A stretch of DNA of 64,000 nt from Roseovarius sp. MMSF_3281 (GCF_030733685.1 NZ_JASHIM010000006.1:107402-171401); one strand, 5' to 3'. Counted from the stretch's first letter, positions 46,412 through 56,250 are shown. Notes: generated from the letters alone by a model not told the origin. Program-made: numbers and translations.

Positions 46412-47377
46412 ATGGTCGATAGCCCCGGTCGCATTACCCTTTGGGGGATCGAGGTGTTCATGGCCACCGCCGACGAGCGGTCGATCTCGGCCGCGGCCAA
46501 GCGGCTGGGGGCCAGCCCCTCGGCGGTGAGCCAGCAGTTGACCAACCTGGAAGGGGCCGTTGGGGCGACCCTGCTGCAGCGGAACGCCCGGCCCGTGCGC
46601 CTGACCCCAGCAGGCGAGATCATGAAGCGCCATGCACAGGTGATCCTGAACGAGGCCACGCAGGCACGGGCCGAACTGGCCATGTCGGACCTGTCGCATC
46701 TGACCCGGTTTCGCCTTGGCATGATCGAGGATCTGGAAGCGGATGTGACGCCGCGCCTGTTGACCCATATGGCGGAAGAACTGAGGGGGTGTCAGTTCCT
46801 GCTTGAGACCGGGGCAAGCCATTACCTGTATGATCTTCTGGATGCGCGCGGCCTGGATGTGATCGTCGCCGCCGAACTGGGGGCCGAGGACGCTTGGGTT
46901 GAGGTGCACCCCTTGTTGCGCGAAGGATTTGTCGTGGCTGCGCCGAAGGGCGCGGTGGACCCCGGCGGGGATGTCTTGCGGCAGCTCAAGCGAATAACAA
47001 TGGTGCAATACACGCAGCGCCATTACATGGGGCGGCTGGTGAATGCGCATCTGGCCAAGCAGAATCTGAACCTGCGTCATCGGTTCGAGATCGACAGTTA
47101 CCACGCCATCCTGGCGCTTGTCGGGCAGGGGGCGGGTTGGACCATCCTGCCGCCCTTGGCCCTGATGCGGGCGCGGCGTTTTGCCGACCAGATCGACGTG
47201 TTGGAACTGCCCTTCGAGCCGCTGACGCGGACGATCAGCCTGACGGCGCGCAAGGAAATCCTGGGCGAGATGCCCGCGCAGGTGGCCGCCACGCTGAAGC
47301 CGATTTTCCAAGAGCAATTGGTGACGCCGGCAATCGCGCGCCACCCCTTCATGGCGGATTACCTGACCATCCTTTAA
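46412..47377 (+). CDS. LysR-family transcriptional regulator
   Basis: The N-terminal winged HTH (about residues 10-70) has FMATADERSISAAAKRLGAS and SAVSQQLTNLEGAVGATLLQR. The co-inducer-binding domain follows, with FRLGMIEDLEADVTPRLL. It has 321 residues. It starts 5 bases after phaR, so it may be co-transcribed, but nothing links it to PHA. Its effector and targets are unknown. The TAA stop is part of repeat R1 copy D. Confidence 0.92.
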   Translation: MVDSPGRITLWGIEVFMATADERSISAAAKRLGASPSAVSQQLTNLEGAVGATLLQRNARPVRLTPAGEIMKRHAQVILNEATQARAELAMSDLSHLTRFRLGMIEDLEADVTPRLLTHMAEELRGCQFLLETGASHYLYDLLDARGLDVIVAAELGAEDAWVEVHPLLREGFVVAAPKGAVDPGGDVLRQLKRITMVQYTQRHYMGRLVNAHLAKQNLNLRHRFEIDSYHAILALVGQGAGWTILPPLALMRARRFADQIDVLELPFEPLTRTISLTARKEILGEMPAQVAATLKPIFQEQLVTPAIARHPFMADYLTIL

Positions 47378-47464
47378 ATGGTTCGGCCTTCCATCTGAGC
47401 CATCAGCGAAAGCCGGAACGCGTGCAAGGATTGGGCTTCGGGCTGCATTTCGCGAAACGCTTTA
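47373..47464. repeat. Palindromic intergenic element R1, diverged copy D
   Basis: It runs from TTTAAA to CGCTTTA with a GTTCGGCCTT/AAGCCGGAAC arm, GCGTGCAAGGATTG centre and TTTCGCGAAACGC right end. It exactly fills the gap between convergent genes and carries the stop codons of both: TAA at 47375 (+) and at 47464 (-). Confidence 0.75.
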
Positions 47465-48673
47465 GGTGCCATAGGCGCGCAGGCCACCAGCCGCTTCTTG
47501 CGCGGCATCCAGCAGTGCGAGCGCGATGAAATCCAGCTCATCCCGTGTCAGGCGTGCGGGCAGGCGGCAATCGCAGGCGTGCATCAGCATGGCGCGGGTG
47601 CGCGGAAGCTCTTGCGCCGGGCCGGGGATGAATTGCCAGTTCCAGAAGGCACGGGCGTTATCGGTGCTTTGGCCGAAGACCTGCACCTTGACGCCACGGG
47701 CGGCGGCGGCTTCGGCAAAAATGCGGGCCTCGGCCTCGGAGAGATCGACAAGGTTGAACTGGATGGAGTCCGGGGCGCGCTCTTCCTTGGCCAGTTTGGG
47801 GGGCACTTGCAGGAAGGGGGATGTGTTCAGGCGATCGGCCACGTAATCGTGGTTGGCGCGCCCGTCGCGGACACGGCGGGGCACCTCGGCCAGTTGCGGG
47901 CGGATGATCGCCGCGCTGAGGTTGCCGAGGCGCAGGTTGTAGAGCGGCAGCTTGTTTTGCCAGCGGGCGAAGGCGGCCTCAAGCGCGGGGTCGTTGCCCG
48001 CCATATGTTTGGCCCAGTTATGCTCATAGGCGCCGGACATGATGACGGCACGGGCCACAAGATCGGCGTCGTCGGTGACGAGGATGCCGCCTTCGCCTGC
48101 ATTGACCAGCTTGTAGGACTGGAAGCTGAAACAGCCGACACGCCCAAGTGTGCCGATGTTCCGGCCATCCCAAAGCGTGCCGAGGGAGTGGGCCGCGTCC
48201 TCGACCACGGGGATGCCGCGCGCGTCACAAAGCGCCATGATCGCGTCCATGTCGGAGGTATGGCCGCGCATGTGGCTGACGATCACGGCGGCGATGTTGT
48301 CGTCCAGCCGGGCGGTGAAATCGGCGATGTCGATACGGTAATCCTTGCCCACTTCGCAAAGGACGGGCTGACAATCGGCATGCAGGACAGAGGATGGCAC
48401 GGCGGCGAAAGTGAAGCCGGGGATCAGCACGCGCGCGCCGCGCGGCAGGTCGAGCGCCTTGAGAGACAGGAATAGCGCCGCGGAGCATGAGGACACCGCG
48501 AGGGCGTATTTGCTGCCCATGAGCGCCGCGAATTCACGTTCCAGAAGCGAAACCGGTGCGTCCTGAGGCGCGGTGTATCGGAACAGGTCGCCGGATTGCA
48601 GCAGGCGGTCAATCTCGGCGCGGGCGGCTTCGGGGATCGGTTCGGCGTCGTGGACGTTGGGCGCTTGTGTCAT
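47462..48673 (-). CDS. DegT/DnrJ/EryC1-family aminotransferase
   Basis: This PLP-dependent sugar-type aminotransferase has 403 residues. The PLP lysine is in CFSFQSYKLVNAGEGGIL near residue 190. The cofactor Asp is in VVEDAAHSLG near 160, and SSCSAALFLSLKAL near 62 binds the phosphate. The family usually aminates keto-sugars, but no sugar genes are near. It lies upstream-to-tail with the Puu-like operon on the same strand. The stop codon belongs to repeat R1 copy D. Confidence 0.88.
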   Translation of the reverse strand: MTQAPNVHDAEPIPEAARAEIDRLLQSGDLFRYTAPQDAPVSLLEREFAALMGSKYALAVSSCSAALFLSLKALDLPRGARVLIPGFTFAAVPSSVLHADCQPVLCEVGKDYRIDIADFTARLDDNIAAVIVSHMRGHTSDMDAIMALCDARGIPVVEDAAHSLGTLWDGRNIGTLGRVGCFSFQSYKLVNAGEGGILVTDDADLVARAVIMSGAYEHNWAKHMAGNDPALEAAFARWQNKLPLYNLRLGNLSAAIIRPQLAEVPRRVRDGRANHDYVADRLNTSPFLQVPPKLAKEERAPDSIQFNLVDLSEAEARIFAEAAAARGVKVQVFGQSTDNARAFWNWQFIPGPAQELPRTRAMLMHACDCRLPARLTRDELDFIALALLDAAQEAAGGLRAYGT

Positions 48674-48775
48674 GATCTTCGGGATTCCTGAAATTCACTT
48701 TCGGGAAATTTAAAACATGAAGAACGTCATCCCAAGTGAAAAATTTGCGACAGGGGGGCACGCGCGGTTTTTGGA

Positions 48776-50077
48776 TCACAGGCCCAAGCGGTCGCGGGTG
48801 GCGTACCATGTCATGGCAAGCGCCAGCAGCGGGCTGCGCAGGGCGTGGCCGCCGGGGAAGCGTGGGGCGGGAACGCGCGACAAGGTGTCAAACCCGCTGG
48901 CCTCACCGGCGATAGCATCGGCCATGAGTTTGCCCGCGTGGGTGGCGGTGCCCACGCCATGGCCGGAATAGCCCGAGGCCGAAAGCATGTTGGGGGCGAG
49001 CCGCGCGAGGTAGGGCATACGCTTCATGGTGATCGCCAAGGTGCCGCCCCAAGTATAGTCGAACCGCACGTCCTTGAGGTGCGGGAAGACATGCGCCATG
49101 GGTTTGCGCACCGTGGCGTCGATATCGGGGAAGCGGTAGCCATAGCTTTCGCCGCCGCCGAAAAGCAGGCGGTTGTCATGGCTGAGCCGGAAATAATTGA
49201 CCACGAACTTGGTATCGGCGACGGCCACGTCCCGGGTCAGGACGCGGGCCGCGTCATCGCCCAAGGGCTCGGTCGCGGCGATGAAATTGTTGATCGGCAT
49301 GACGCGGGCGGAAACCTGTCGGTCGAGCCCGCCGAGATAGCCATTGCAGGCAAGGATCACGTGATCGGCTTTCACCTTGCCCTGATCGCATTGCAGGGTG
49401 GCGGGGCTGCCCTTGGTGATGTCGCTGACCCATGAGTTTTCGAAAATCCGAACCCCGGCGGTTTGGGCCGCGCGGGCAAGGCCAAGGGCGTAGTCGAGCG
49501 GGTGCAGATGTGCCGCCGTCATATCCAGTGTCCCGCCCTTGTAGCGCGGCGAAGGGCAAAGCACCTGCGCCGCGTCGCGGTCCAGCTTTTCAAGTGCGGC
49601 ATAGCCATAGTGATCGGCAAGGTGATCGGCATAGGCGTGTTCCTCGGCCACTTCCTTGGCGGAAAAGCACATATGCGCCACGCCGGGTTTCAGGCGGCAG
49701 TCGATCTTGTGCCTGGCGATCAGGGATTTGGTTAGCGTCTTGGCCTCTTCGGCCAGATCCCAAAGCTTGGCGGCATCATCGCGGCCAACGAGTTTTTCCA
49801 ACCCCTCTTGATCCATCCGCTGACCAGAGCCCAATTGCCCGCCATTGCGGCCCGAGGCCCCGAAGCCCAGGCGATGCGCCTCAAGCAGGACCACGTCAAA
49901 CCCGCGTTCGGCCAGATGCAGCGCCGCCGAAAGCCCGGTATAGCCCGCGCCCACGATACAGACATCGGCGCGGGCCTCGCCGCGCAGCTTGTCAAACGGC
50001 GGAAGGGTATTGGCCGTGGCGGCGTACCAGCTTTGTGGATATTCGCCCCGGCGGTCGTTTGAAAAAAGCAGGTTCAT
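48776..50077 (-). CDS. FAD-dependent amine oxidoreductase, PuuB-like
   Basis: This DAO-family flavoprotein has 433 residues. The Rossmann motif is ADVCIVGAGYTGLSAALHLAERG near residue 40, followed by RLGFGASGRNGGQLGSGQR, and SGYSGHGVGTATHAGKL near the C-terminus. It is close to gamma-glutamylputrescine oxidase (PuuB) in pattern. With adjacent gamma-glutamyl ligase-like genes it could oxidise a gamma-glutamylated amine. It is the last gene in a minus-strand operon that starts at 53601. Confidence 0.87.
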   Translation of the reverse strand: MNLLFSNDRRGEYPQSWYAATANTLPPFDKLRGEARADVCIVGAGYTGLSAALHLAERGFDVVLLEAHRLGFGASGRNGGQLGSGQRMDQEGLEKLVGRDDAAKLWDLAEEAKTLTKSLIARHKIDCRLKPGVAHMCFSAKEVAEEHAYADHLADHYGYAALEKLDRDAAQVLCPSPRYKGGTLDMTAAHLHPLDYALGLARAAQTAGVRIFENSWVSDITKGSPATLQCDQGKVKADHVILACNGYLGGLDRQVSARVMPINNFIAATEPLGDDAARVLTRDVAVADTKFVVNYFRLSHDNRLLFGGGESYGYRFPDIDATVRKPMAHVFPHLKDVRFDYTWGGTLAITMKRMPYLARLAPNMLSASGYSGHGVGTATHAGKLMADAIAGEASGFDTLSRVPAPRFPGGHALRSPLLALAMTWYATRDRLGL

Positions 50078-50095
50078 GGGCTGACCCTTGGCCGT

Positions 50096-50165
50096 GAAGA
50101 GGGGGCGCTGCCCCCATCGCGCGATGCGCGATTCCCCCGGGATATTTGCAAAAAGAAGAAAGGCT
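50096..50165 (+). repeat. Dispersed intergenic repeat R2, copy 3
   Basis: GGGGGCGCTGCCCCC is followed by the variable hairpin ATCGCGC-GAT-GCGCGAT, then CCCCCGGGATATTT and AAGAAGAAAGG. It lies inside the Puu-like operon between the glutamine-synthetase-like gene and the oxidase gene. Confidence 0.7.
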
Positions 50166-50182
50166 CGGGGCTTTGCATGCGA

Positions 50183-51541
50183 TCAGACGTTCAGCAGGAG
50201 GTGCTCGCGCTCCCACGGGCTGATGACTTGCAGGAATTCTTCGTATTCGGCGCGCTTGACGATGGAGTAGACGCGGGCGAAGTCGGGGCCAAGGATGGCG
50301 TGCAGATCGAGCGCTTCGTCGAACTGGTCAAGCGCCGAGCCGAGCACGCGGGGAATGTCCGACTCGCCTTCGTATGCGTCGCCTTTGAATTCCGCGTCGG
50401 GTTTGATGGATTCTTGCAAGCCCAGAAGGCCACAGGCGAGGCTGGCGGCGATGCCGAGGTAGGGGTTGCAATCCATACCCGCCATCCGGTTTTCGACGCG
50501 GCGGGCCTCGGGCGAAGATAACGGTACGCGGATGCCCGTGGTGCGATTGTCGCGCGCCCAGGCCAGGTTGATGGGGGCGGCGTGATCTTTCACGTAGCGG
50601 CGGTAGGAATTGACGTAGGGCGCGAAGATCGCGATGGCATCGGGCAGGTGTTTTTGCAGCCCGCCGATGAAGTGACAGAAGGCATCGGTTTCCCCGCCCT
50701 GCGGCCCGGAAAAGATGTTCTTTCCGGTTTCCATATCCAGAAGCGAGTGATGGATATGCATGGAACTGCCGGGTTCATCCTCGATCGGTTTGGCCATGAA
50801 AGTGGCAAAACAGTTGTGTTTCAGAGCCGCCTCGCGGATCAGGCGTTTGAAAAAGAACACCTCGTCGGCCAGCTTGACCGGATCGCCATGGCGCAGGTTG
50901 ATTTCAAGCTGTCCGGCACCGCCTTCCTGGGTGATGCCGTCAATCTCGAACCCCTGCGCTTCGGCAAAATCGTAGATATCATCGATCACCGGGCCGAATT
51001 CATCCACGGCGGTCATGGAATAGGCCTGCCGCGCGGCGGCGGGGCGGCCCGAGCGGCCCATCATCGGCTGGATTTCCTGCGCCGGGTCAAGGTTGCGGGC
51101 AACGAGGAAGAATTCCATTTCCGGGGCAACCACGGGTTTGAGACCCCGTTGATGATAGAGATCGACCACGCGTTTGAGGACATTGCGCGGCGCAAAGGGA
51201 ATGGGCGCGCCGTCGCGATCAAAAGCGTCGTGAATGACTTGCAGGGTCCAATCCCCCGTCCAGGGGGCGGCGGTGGTCGTGGACATATCCGGGCGCAGGA
51301 TCATGTCACGTTCGATGAAACCTTCTTCGCCTGCCGCTTCGCCCCAGTCGCCGGTGATGGTTTGGTAAAAGATCGAATCCGGCAAGTGGAAATGTTGTTG
51401 CCGGGCGAATTTCGAGGCCGGTACGGCCTTGCCCCGGGCAATGCCCGGCAGGTCGGCGATGATGCATTCCACCTCGTCCAGGCGGCGGCCTTCAAGATAG
51501 GCCTGCGCGGCGTCAGGGAGGGTTTTGGTCCAATCGGCCAT
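50183..51541 (-). CDS. Glutamine synthetase-like gamma-glutamyl amine ligase (PuuA-like), paralogue 2
   Basis: GS-III-like fold of 452 residues. The catalytic part shows the metal-site GSSMHIHHSLLD near residue 258, EMEFFLVARN near 140 and the ATP/substrate motif NRTTGIRVPLSSPEARRVENRMAG near 335. The order and spacing match PuuA, which attaches glutamate to putrescine. The true amine is unknown. It is two bases downstream of the amidotransferase gene. Confidence 0.88.
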   Translation of the reverse strand: MADWTKTLPDAAQAYLEGRRLDEVECIIADLPGIARGKAVPASKFARQQHFHLPDSIFYQTITGDWGEAAGEEGFIERDMILRPDMSTTTAAPWTGDWTLQVIHDAFDRDGAPIPFAPRNVLKRVVDLYHQRGLKPVVAPEMEFFLVARNLDPAQEIQPMMGRSGRPAAARQAYSMTAVDEFGPVIDDIYDFAEAQGFEIDGITQEGGAGQLEINLRHGDPVKLADEVFFFKRLIREAALKHNCFATFMAKPIEDEPGSSMHIHHSLLDMETGKNIFSGPQGGETDAFCHFIGGLQKHLPDAIAIFAPYVNSYRRYVKDHAAPINLAWARDNRTTGIRVPLSSPEARRVENRMAGMDCNPYLGIAASLACGLLGLQESIKPDAEFKGDAYEGESDIPRVLGSALDQFDEALDLHAILGPDFARVYSIVKRAEYEEFLQVISPWEREHLLLNV

Positions 51542-51543
51542 GA

Positions 51544-52221
51544 TCAGCGCTCCTGTTTGAAAAAATCGGCAATGCGCCGGGCGATGGTATCATTGGCCGT
51601 GGGCGCGGCAAGCCGCGATTGTGCCTCGGTCAATTGACCCTCGGGAACCACGCCGGGGCCGCGATGCGTGATCAGTTGTTCGACCATGCGGGCGGTGAAC
51701 TCGGGGTGCGGCTGGATGGAATAGGCGCGGTTGCCATAAAGCAGCGCGGCATTGGCGCAGAAATCATTGGACCCGATCACGGTAGCATCGGGGGGCAGTT
51801 TCACGACCTGGTCCTGATGCCATGCATTGAGGTCGAGGGTTTGGCCGTCCATGTCGTAGGTTGTGCGCCCCACGGCCCATCCGCCCTTGAATTTCTCGAC
51901 CTTGCCACCAAGCGCTTGGGCGATGATCTGATGGCCGAAACAGACCCCGACAAGCGGGCGGCCATCGGCATAAACGGCGCGGATGAACTCCTCCAACGGG
52001 GCGATCCAGGGGTGATTTTCATAGGCCCCGTGCTTGGACCCGGTGATCAGCCAGCCATCGGCATCTGCCGGGGCGTCGGGATAGTCTTCATCCACAACGT
52101 TCCAAGTCTGGAAGGTAAAGCCGTGGCCATCAAGCAGGCGGGCGAACATGGCATCGTAATCGCCCAACTCGTCCAGAACGATATCGGGGACGTGGCCGGT
52201 TTGCAGTATGCCGATTTTCAT
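51544..52221 (-). CDS. Class I glutamine amidotransferase-like protein
   Basis: The nucleophile elbow is VGVCFGHQIIAQALGG (Cys near residue 97), and the His-Glu pair is in IQPHPEFT near 178. It has 225 residues. The standalone domain resembles proteins annotated GMP synthase-like. In this operon it could hydrolyse a gamma-glutamyl intermediate, as PuuD does, though it is not PuuD itself (different fold subgroup). TTTGATCAAA lies 17 bases before its start. Confidence 0.87.
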   Translation of the reverse strand: MKIGILQTGHVPDIVLDELGDYDAMFARLLDGHGFTFQTWNVVDEDYPDAPADADGWLITGSKHGAYENHPWIAPLEEFIRAVYADGRPLVGVCFGHQIIAQALGGKVEKFKGGWAVGRTTYDMDGQTLDLNAWHQDQVVKLPPDATVIGSNDFCANAALLYGNRAYSIQPHPEFTARMVEQLITHRGPGVVPEGQLTEAQSRLAAPTANDTIARRIADFFKQER

Positions 52222-52234
52222 AGGGGGTCTCGCG

Positions 52235-52246
52235 ATTTGATCAAAT
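52235..52246. promoter_or_regulatory. Palindrome ATTTGATCAAAT before the amidotransferase gene
   Basis: A perfect 12-bp palindrome. The core TTTGATCAAA recurs at 53667-53676 before the first gene of the operon, suggesting a shared operator. Confidence 0.5.
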
Positions 52247-52284
52247 TTAGCGTGATTGCCGTATGGGCCGGGGATGGTTTCGGG

Positions 52285-53601
52285 TCAGACGGTGTCGAGG
52301 TAGACGCGCCATTGGCTGTCATCGGGGTGATTGGCCAGCAGGCGCAGTTCCTGTCGCTTGGTCATCACGAGGTTGCGGATCAGGCCCGCGGGAAGGATGC
52401 GCGGCATGATCGTGCTTGCCTCAAACCGGTCGATGGCCGTGGCCCAATCGGCGGCCAATTGCGGCAGGTCATGCGCATAGGCGTTGCCGGTGATCGGGGC
52501 CGGTGGCGTCATGTCGTCCTCAACCCCGACGAGGGCGGCGCCGAGGATTGCGGCGAAGATCAGATAGGGGTTGATATCGCCGCCCGCGACACGGTGCTCG
52601 ATGCGCCGGGCCGCGGGCGGCCCGCCCGGAATGCGCAGGGCGGCGGTACGGTTGTCATAGGCCCAACCGGCGCCGGTTGGGGCATGGGCGCCGGGGACAA
52701 GCCGGGCATAACTGCTTGCGTGGGGGGCAAAGATAAGGGTGCTGTCCGGCATCGCGGCAAGGCACCCCGCGACAGCGGTACGGAGCATATCCGCGCCGTC
52801 CTCGGTGCCATTGTCAAAAATGTTGCGCCCGTCTTGGTCCAGTACCGAAAAATGCAGGTGCATGCCGTTGCCCGCGTCTTCGGCGAAGGGTTTGGCCATG
52901 AAGGTGGCGGCAAATCCATGCTGCCGCGCCAGCCCTTTGATCAGCGCCTTGAAAAGCCAGGTGTCATCGGCGGCGCGCAGGGCGTCCTGGTGGTGTAGCG
53001 TCACCTCGAACTGCCCGATGCCGGATTCGCAGGTGGCGGTCTGGGCGGGGATGCCCATGGCGGTGCAGCCCTCGTAGAGCGCGTTGAGAAACCCGTCAAA
53101 GGCGTCAAGCTGGGTGATCGAAAGGATCTCGGGGGTCTCCAGCGGGCGGCCCGTGCGGGGGTCCTTGACGGGGGCCAAGGCATTGCCGCTGTCGTCGACA
53201 AGGGTGAACTCCAGCTCGGTTGCGGCGATCACCCTCCAACCGCGGTCCGCGTATGTTTTCAGGACAGCTTCAAGCGCATGGCGCGGGTCACCGTCAAACG
53301 GTGCGCCATCGTCATGATGCATGACCATGGGCAGCAAGGGAGGGGCGCCATCAAGCCATGGCATGGGCACCGCGCCGCGATCCGTGGGGCGCAGGATGCC
53401 ATCGGCGTCGCCGGTTTCAAAAACCAAGGGAGAGCCTTCGATGTCGGCCCCGAAAATATCCACGTTCAGCACCGAGAGCGGCATACGCACCGCGCCCCGA
53501 TCCAGCTTGTCCGCATAGCTGCTTGGCACGCGTTTGCCGCGCATCTGGCCATTGAGGTCGCAGGCCGCGACACGAAGTGTTGTGTGGTCTGACAGGTCCA
53601 T
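52285..53601 (-). CDS. Glutamine synthetase-like ligase (PuuA-like), paralogue 1
   Basis: This 438-residue GS-fold protein heads the operon. It has LEFTLVDDSGN near residue 128, GNGMHLHFSVLDQDGRN near 247, and NRTAALRIPGGPPAARRIEHRVAGGDINPYL near 320, the GS ligand set. It differs widely from paralogue 2, so the two probably act on different amines or form a hetero-oligomer. The N-terminus (LRVAACDLNGQMRGKRVP) is the typical beta-grasp start. Confidence 0.87.
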   Translation of the reverse strand: MDLSDHTTLRVAACDLNGQMRGKRVPSSYADKLDRGAVRMPLSVLNVDIFGADIEGSPLVFETGDADGILRPTDRGAVPMPWLDGAPPLLPMVMHHDDGAPFDGDPRHALEAVLKTYADRGWRVIAATELEFTLVDDSGNALAPVKDPRTGRPLETPEILSITQLDAFDGFLNALYEGCTAMGIPAQTATCESGIGQFEVTLHHQDALRAADDTWLFKALIKGLARQHGFAATFMAKPFAEDAGNGMHLHFSVLDQDGRNIFDNGTEDGADMLRTAVAGCLAAMPDSTLIFAPHASSYARLVPGAHAPTGAGWAYDNRTAALRIPGGPPAARRIEHRVAGGDINPYLIFAAILGAALVGVEDDMTPPAPITGNAYAHDLPQLAADWATAIDRFEASTIMPRILPAGLIRNLVMTKRQELRLLANHPDDSQWRVYLDTV

Positions 53602-53666
53602 CGGAGCGATCCTTGCGCCGTTTCGAGGCTAAGGCTAATCGCTCAGGTCTAGTAATGCCACCACAA

Positions 53667-53676
53667 TTTGATCAAA
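53667..53676. promoter_or_regulatory. TTTGATCAAA upstream of the Puu-like operon
   Basis: The same 10-bp palindrome as at 52235, here 66-75 bases before the operon's first start codon. Confidence 0.5.
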
Positions 53677-53721
53677 AGTTTCGCTGTAAAACCACGTCGG
53701 TTCCACATCGTTGGTTTTTTC

Positions 53722-53785
53722 TTGGCCTAAATACCCTGGGGGGAGGTGCCCGTAGGGCGCCGGGGGCAAAGCCCCCCATGTCCAA
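53722..53785 (-). repeat. Dispersed intergenic repeat R2, copy 4
   Basis: On the minus strand: GGGGGGCTTTGCCCCC, variable hairpin GCCC-TAC-GGGC, CCCCCCAGGGTATTT, then GGCCAAGAAAAAACC. It lies between the aldolase stop and the glutamine-synthetase-like gene start. A further CATCGG/CCGATG hairpin (53787-53846) follows. Confidence 0.7.
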
Positions 53786-53853
53786 AAACATCGGCTTATC
53801 GGGCCTCACGGCCCTCCGTGCGGGGAGGGCCCGACGGGGACCGATGAGCGTGC

Positions 53854-54747
53854 TTAGCCCGCGACAGAGGCTTGATAGATGCTGTCGATCGACGCGGCGA
53901 TGGTGCTGTTGAACTCATCGTCCGATTGCTGTGCCGAGAGCCCTTCGGTGAGGGCGCGGCTGAAGCTGGCGATCATGCCGGTGTTTTGCGACAGGCGGCT
54001 GTTGGCCTCGTCCCGCGAATACCCCCCCGACAGCGCCACGACGCGCATCACGCGGGGGTGGTCGACCAGCGGCTTATAGAGGTTGGCGGTTTCCGGCAGG
54101 GTCAGCTTGAGCATGACCTGTTTGTCTTCCGGCAGCGCGTCCAGTTGCGCGGCAATCTCGGCCAGCAGCATGTCTTCGGCCGCGGCCTTGTCGGCAATCG
54201 AGATGGTCACCTCGGGTTCGATGATCGGCACGAGGCCATGACCGAGGATCTGTTTGCCCACTTCGAACTGCTGCGCGACGACGGCCTTGATGCCTTCGGC
54301 ATTGGCGGCATTGATGACCGAGCGCATCTTGGTGCCGAAAACGCCAGCCTTGACCGCACGTTCCAGCAGCGCGTCAAGCTCGGGCATGGGTTTCATCATC
54401 TGCACGCCATTGTCTTCTTCGGCGAGGCCCTTGTCGACCTTGAGGAAAGGCACGACGCCGCGGTCTTCCCACATGAACTGGGCGGTGGGCTTGCCGCCCA
54501 TCTCGCGATCCATGGTCATTTCGAAAAGGATCGCGCCGACAACCTTGTCGCCGGTAAACGCCGGGGCCTGTGCGATGCGGGTGCGCATGCCGTGGACCAG
54601 GTCGAACATTTCCGCGTCGGAGTTATAGGCGCTTTCCTCGATCCCGTAGAGGCGCAGGGCCTTCGGCGTCGAGCCGCCCGACTGATCAAGGGCGGCGATA
54701 AAGCCATTGCCGTTGCGTACCTGTTCTGCCTGACGTTCGTTCGACAT
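53854..54747 (-). CDS. Class I fructose-bisphosphate aldolase
   Basis: This Schiff-base aldolase has 297 residues. The sequence opens [17 protein letters not shown] and has PFLKVDKGL near residue 100 and VMLKLTLPE near 212, where the Schiff-base Lys is expected; SGGYSRDEA binds phosphate. The type is rarer in bacteria than the zinc class II enzyme. It lies downstream of pgk on the same strand, supporting a role in glycolysis or gluconeogenesis. Confidence 0.9.
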   Translation of the reverse strand: MSNERQAEQVRNGNGFIAALDQSGGSTPKALRLYGIEESAYNSDAEMFDLVHGMRTRIAQAPAFTGDKVVGAILFEMTMDREMGGKPTAQFMWEDRGVVPFLKVDKGLAEEDNGVQMMKPMPELDALLERAVKAGVFGTKMRSVINAANAEGIKAVVAQQFEVGKQILGHGLVPIIEPEVTISIADKAAAEDMLLAEIAAQLDALPEDKQVMLKLTLPETANLYKPLVDHPRVMRVVALSGGYSRDEANSRLSQNTGMIASFSRALTEGLSAQQSDDEFNSTIAASIDSIYQASVAG

Positions 54748-54866
54748 GATTTGACCTCTGGATTCGGAATGAAAATTCGTGCCGAGGCACGGGTTGGCCC
54801 GCTTCTAGGCGAGGGGGGGCGAGGTTGCAATTCTGGTGGCGCTAACAGCGGCGAGGGCTGTGGCGA

Positions 54867-54985
54867 TTTAAAGCGTTTCGCGAAAAACCTGAATCACAGA
54901 TTTTCGCGAAACGCAGTGCTCCGCTCAATCGTTGCACGCGTTCCGCCTTTAGCTGATGCCTCAGGTTAAAGGCGGAACGCTTTAA
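54867..54985. repeat. Palindromic intergenic element R1, copy B
   Basis: A near-full copy of the element at 20041 in the opposite orientation: TTTAAAGCGTTTCGCGAAAA at one end, GTTCCGCCTTT and AAAGGCGGAAC at the other, ending CGCTTTAA. It lies between pgk and the aldolase gene. Confidence 0.85.
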
Positions 54986-55065
54986 GTAAGCGCTGCGCTG
55001 TCCCGGCCTTGCGCCGGGACCTCGGGTCAGGCCGGGAGGCCCCGGGTCAGGCCTGGGGCGGAGGC

Positions 55066-56250
55066 TTATCCCTTGAGTGCGGCCACACCGGGCAGGTCTT
55101 TGCCTTCCATCCATTCAAGGAAGGCCCCGCCGGCGGTGGAGATATAGGTGAATTCGCCCGCAGCCCCCGATTTGTTGAGCGCGGCGACGGTATCGCCGCC
55201 GCCCGCGACGGAGGTGAGTTTGCCCTCTTTGCTGAGTTTGGCCGCGTGGCTGGATGCCGCGTTGGTTGCCGCATCGAAGGGCGCGATTTCGAATGCGCCA
55301 AGCGGGCCGTTCCAGATCAGCGTTTTGGCCTTGTCCAAGGCGGCGGTGATGCGGGCCACGGCCTGCGGGCCGGCATCGAGGATCATCGCATCCTCGGGGC
55401 AGGCGTGGGCGGGGACGGTTTCGCTTTCGGCCCCGGCGGCGAATTCGCGGGCCACCACCACGTCGGCGGGCAGTAGCAGTTCACAGCCCGCGGCCCCGGC
55501 CTTGGCCATGATTGCGCGGGCGGTGTCGGCCATGTCGTGTTCGCAGAGCGATTTGCCGACGTTCAGGCCCTGTGCGGCGAGGAAGGTATTGGCCATCCCC
55601 CCACCGATCACCAGTTGGTCGACCTTTTCGACAAGGTTGCCCAAGAGATCCAGCTTGGTTGAAACCTTGGCCCCGCCGACCACGGCCACGACGGGCCGCT
55701 CAGGCGTGCCAAGGGCCGCTTCGAGCGCTTCGAGTTCGGCCTGCATCAGGCGACCCGCGCAGGCGGGCAGGTGGTGCGCCAGACCCTCGGTCGAGGCATG
55801 GGCGCGGTGCGCGGCGGAAAAAGCATCGTTGCAGAAAACGTCGCCAAGGCCTGCAAGGCGTTCGGCGAGGGCGGGGTCGTTGGTTTCTTCGCCCGGGTGG
55901 AAGCGGATGTTCTCCAGAAGCAGAACCTCGGCCCCCTTGGCCTCGGCTGTCAGGTTTTCGGCCCCGTCCAGCGTTTCGATGAATTGCACCGAGCGGCCAA
56001 GCGCCCGTTCCAGTGCAGGCACGATGGGGCGCAGCGACATGTCATCGACGACCTTGCCCTTGGGGCGGCCGAAATGGGCGATCAGCATCGGCTTGCCGCC
56101 CTTGTCGAGGATATCGTTGACCGTGGGGGCGATACGGATGATCCGGGTGGCGTCGGTGACGAGGCCGTTTTCGATGGGCACGTTGATGTCGACCCGCGTC
56201 AGCACGGTTTTGCCTTTGAGGTCCATGTCATCAAGTGTTTTCCAGCTCAT
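55066..56250 (-). CDS. pgk: Phosphoglycerate kinase
   Basis: PGK transfers phosphate between 1,3-bisphosphoglycerate and ADP. The N-terminal domain has [22 protein letters not shown] and [13 protein letters not shown]. The nucleotide domain has [17 protein letters not shown] and [14 protein letters not shown]. It has 394 residues. ATG 56250 ([13 protein letters not shown]) is the conserved start; an ATG 21 bases upstream is unlikely. It is upstream of the aldolase gene, with repeat R1 copy B between them. Confidence 0.97.
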   Translation of the reverse strand: MSWKTLDDMDLKGKTVLTRVDINVPIENGLVTDATRIIRIAPTVNDILDKGGKPMLIAHFGRPKGKVVDDMSLRPIVPALERALGRSVQFIETLDGAENLTAEAKGAEVLLLENIRFHPGEETNDPALAERLAGLGDVFCNDAFSAAHRAHASTEGLAHHLPACAGRLMQAELEALEAALGTPERPVVAVVGGAKVSTKLDLLGNLVEKVDQLVIGGGMANTFLAAQGLNVGKSLCEHDMADTARAIMAKAGAAGCELLLPADVVVAREFAAGAESETVPAHACPEDAMILDAGPQAVARITAALDKAKTLIWNGPLGAFEIAPFDAATNAASSHAAKLSKEGKLTSVAGGGDTVAALNKSGAAGEFTYISTAGGAFLEWMEGKDLPGVAALKG

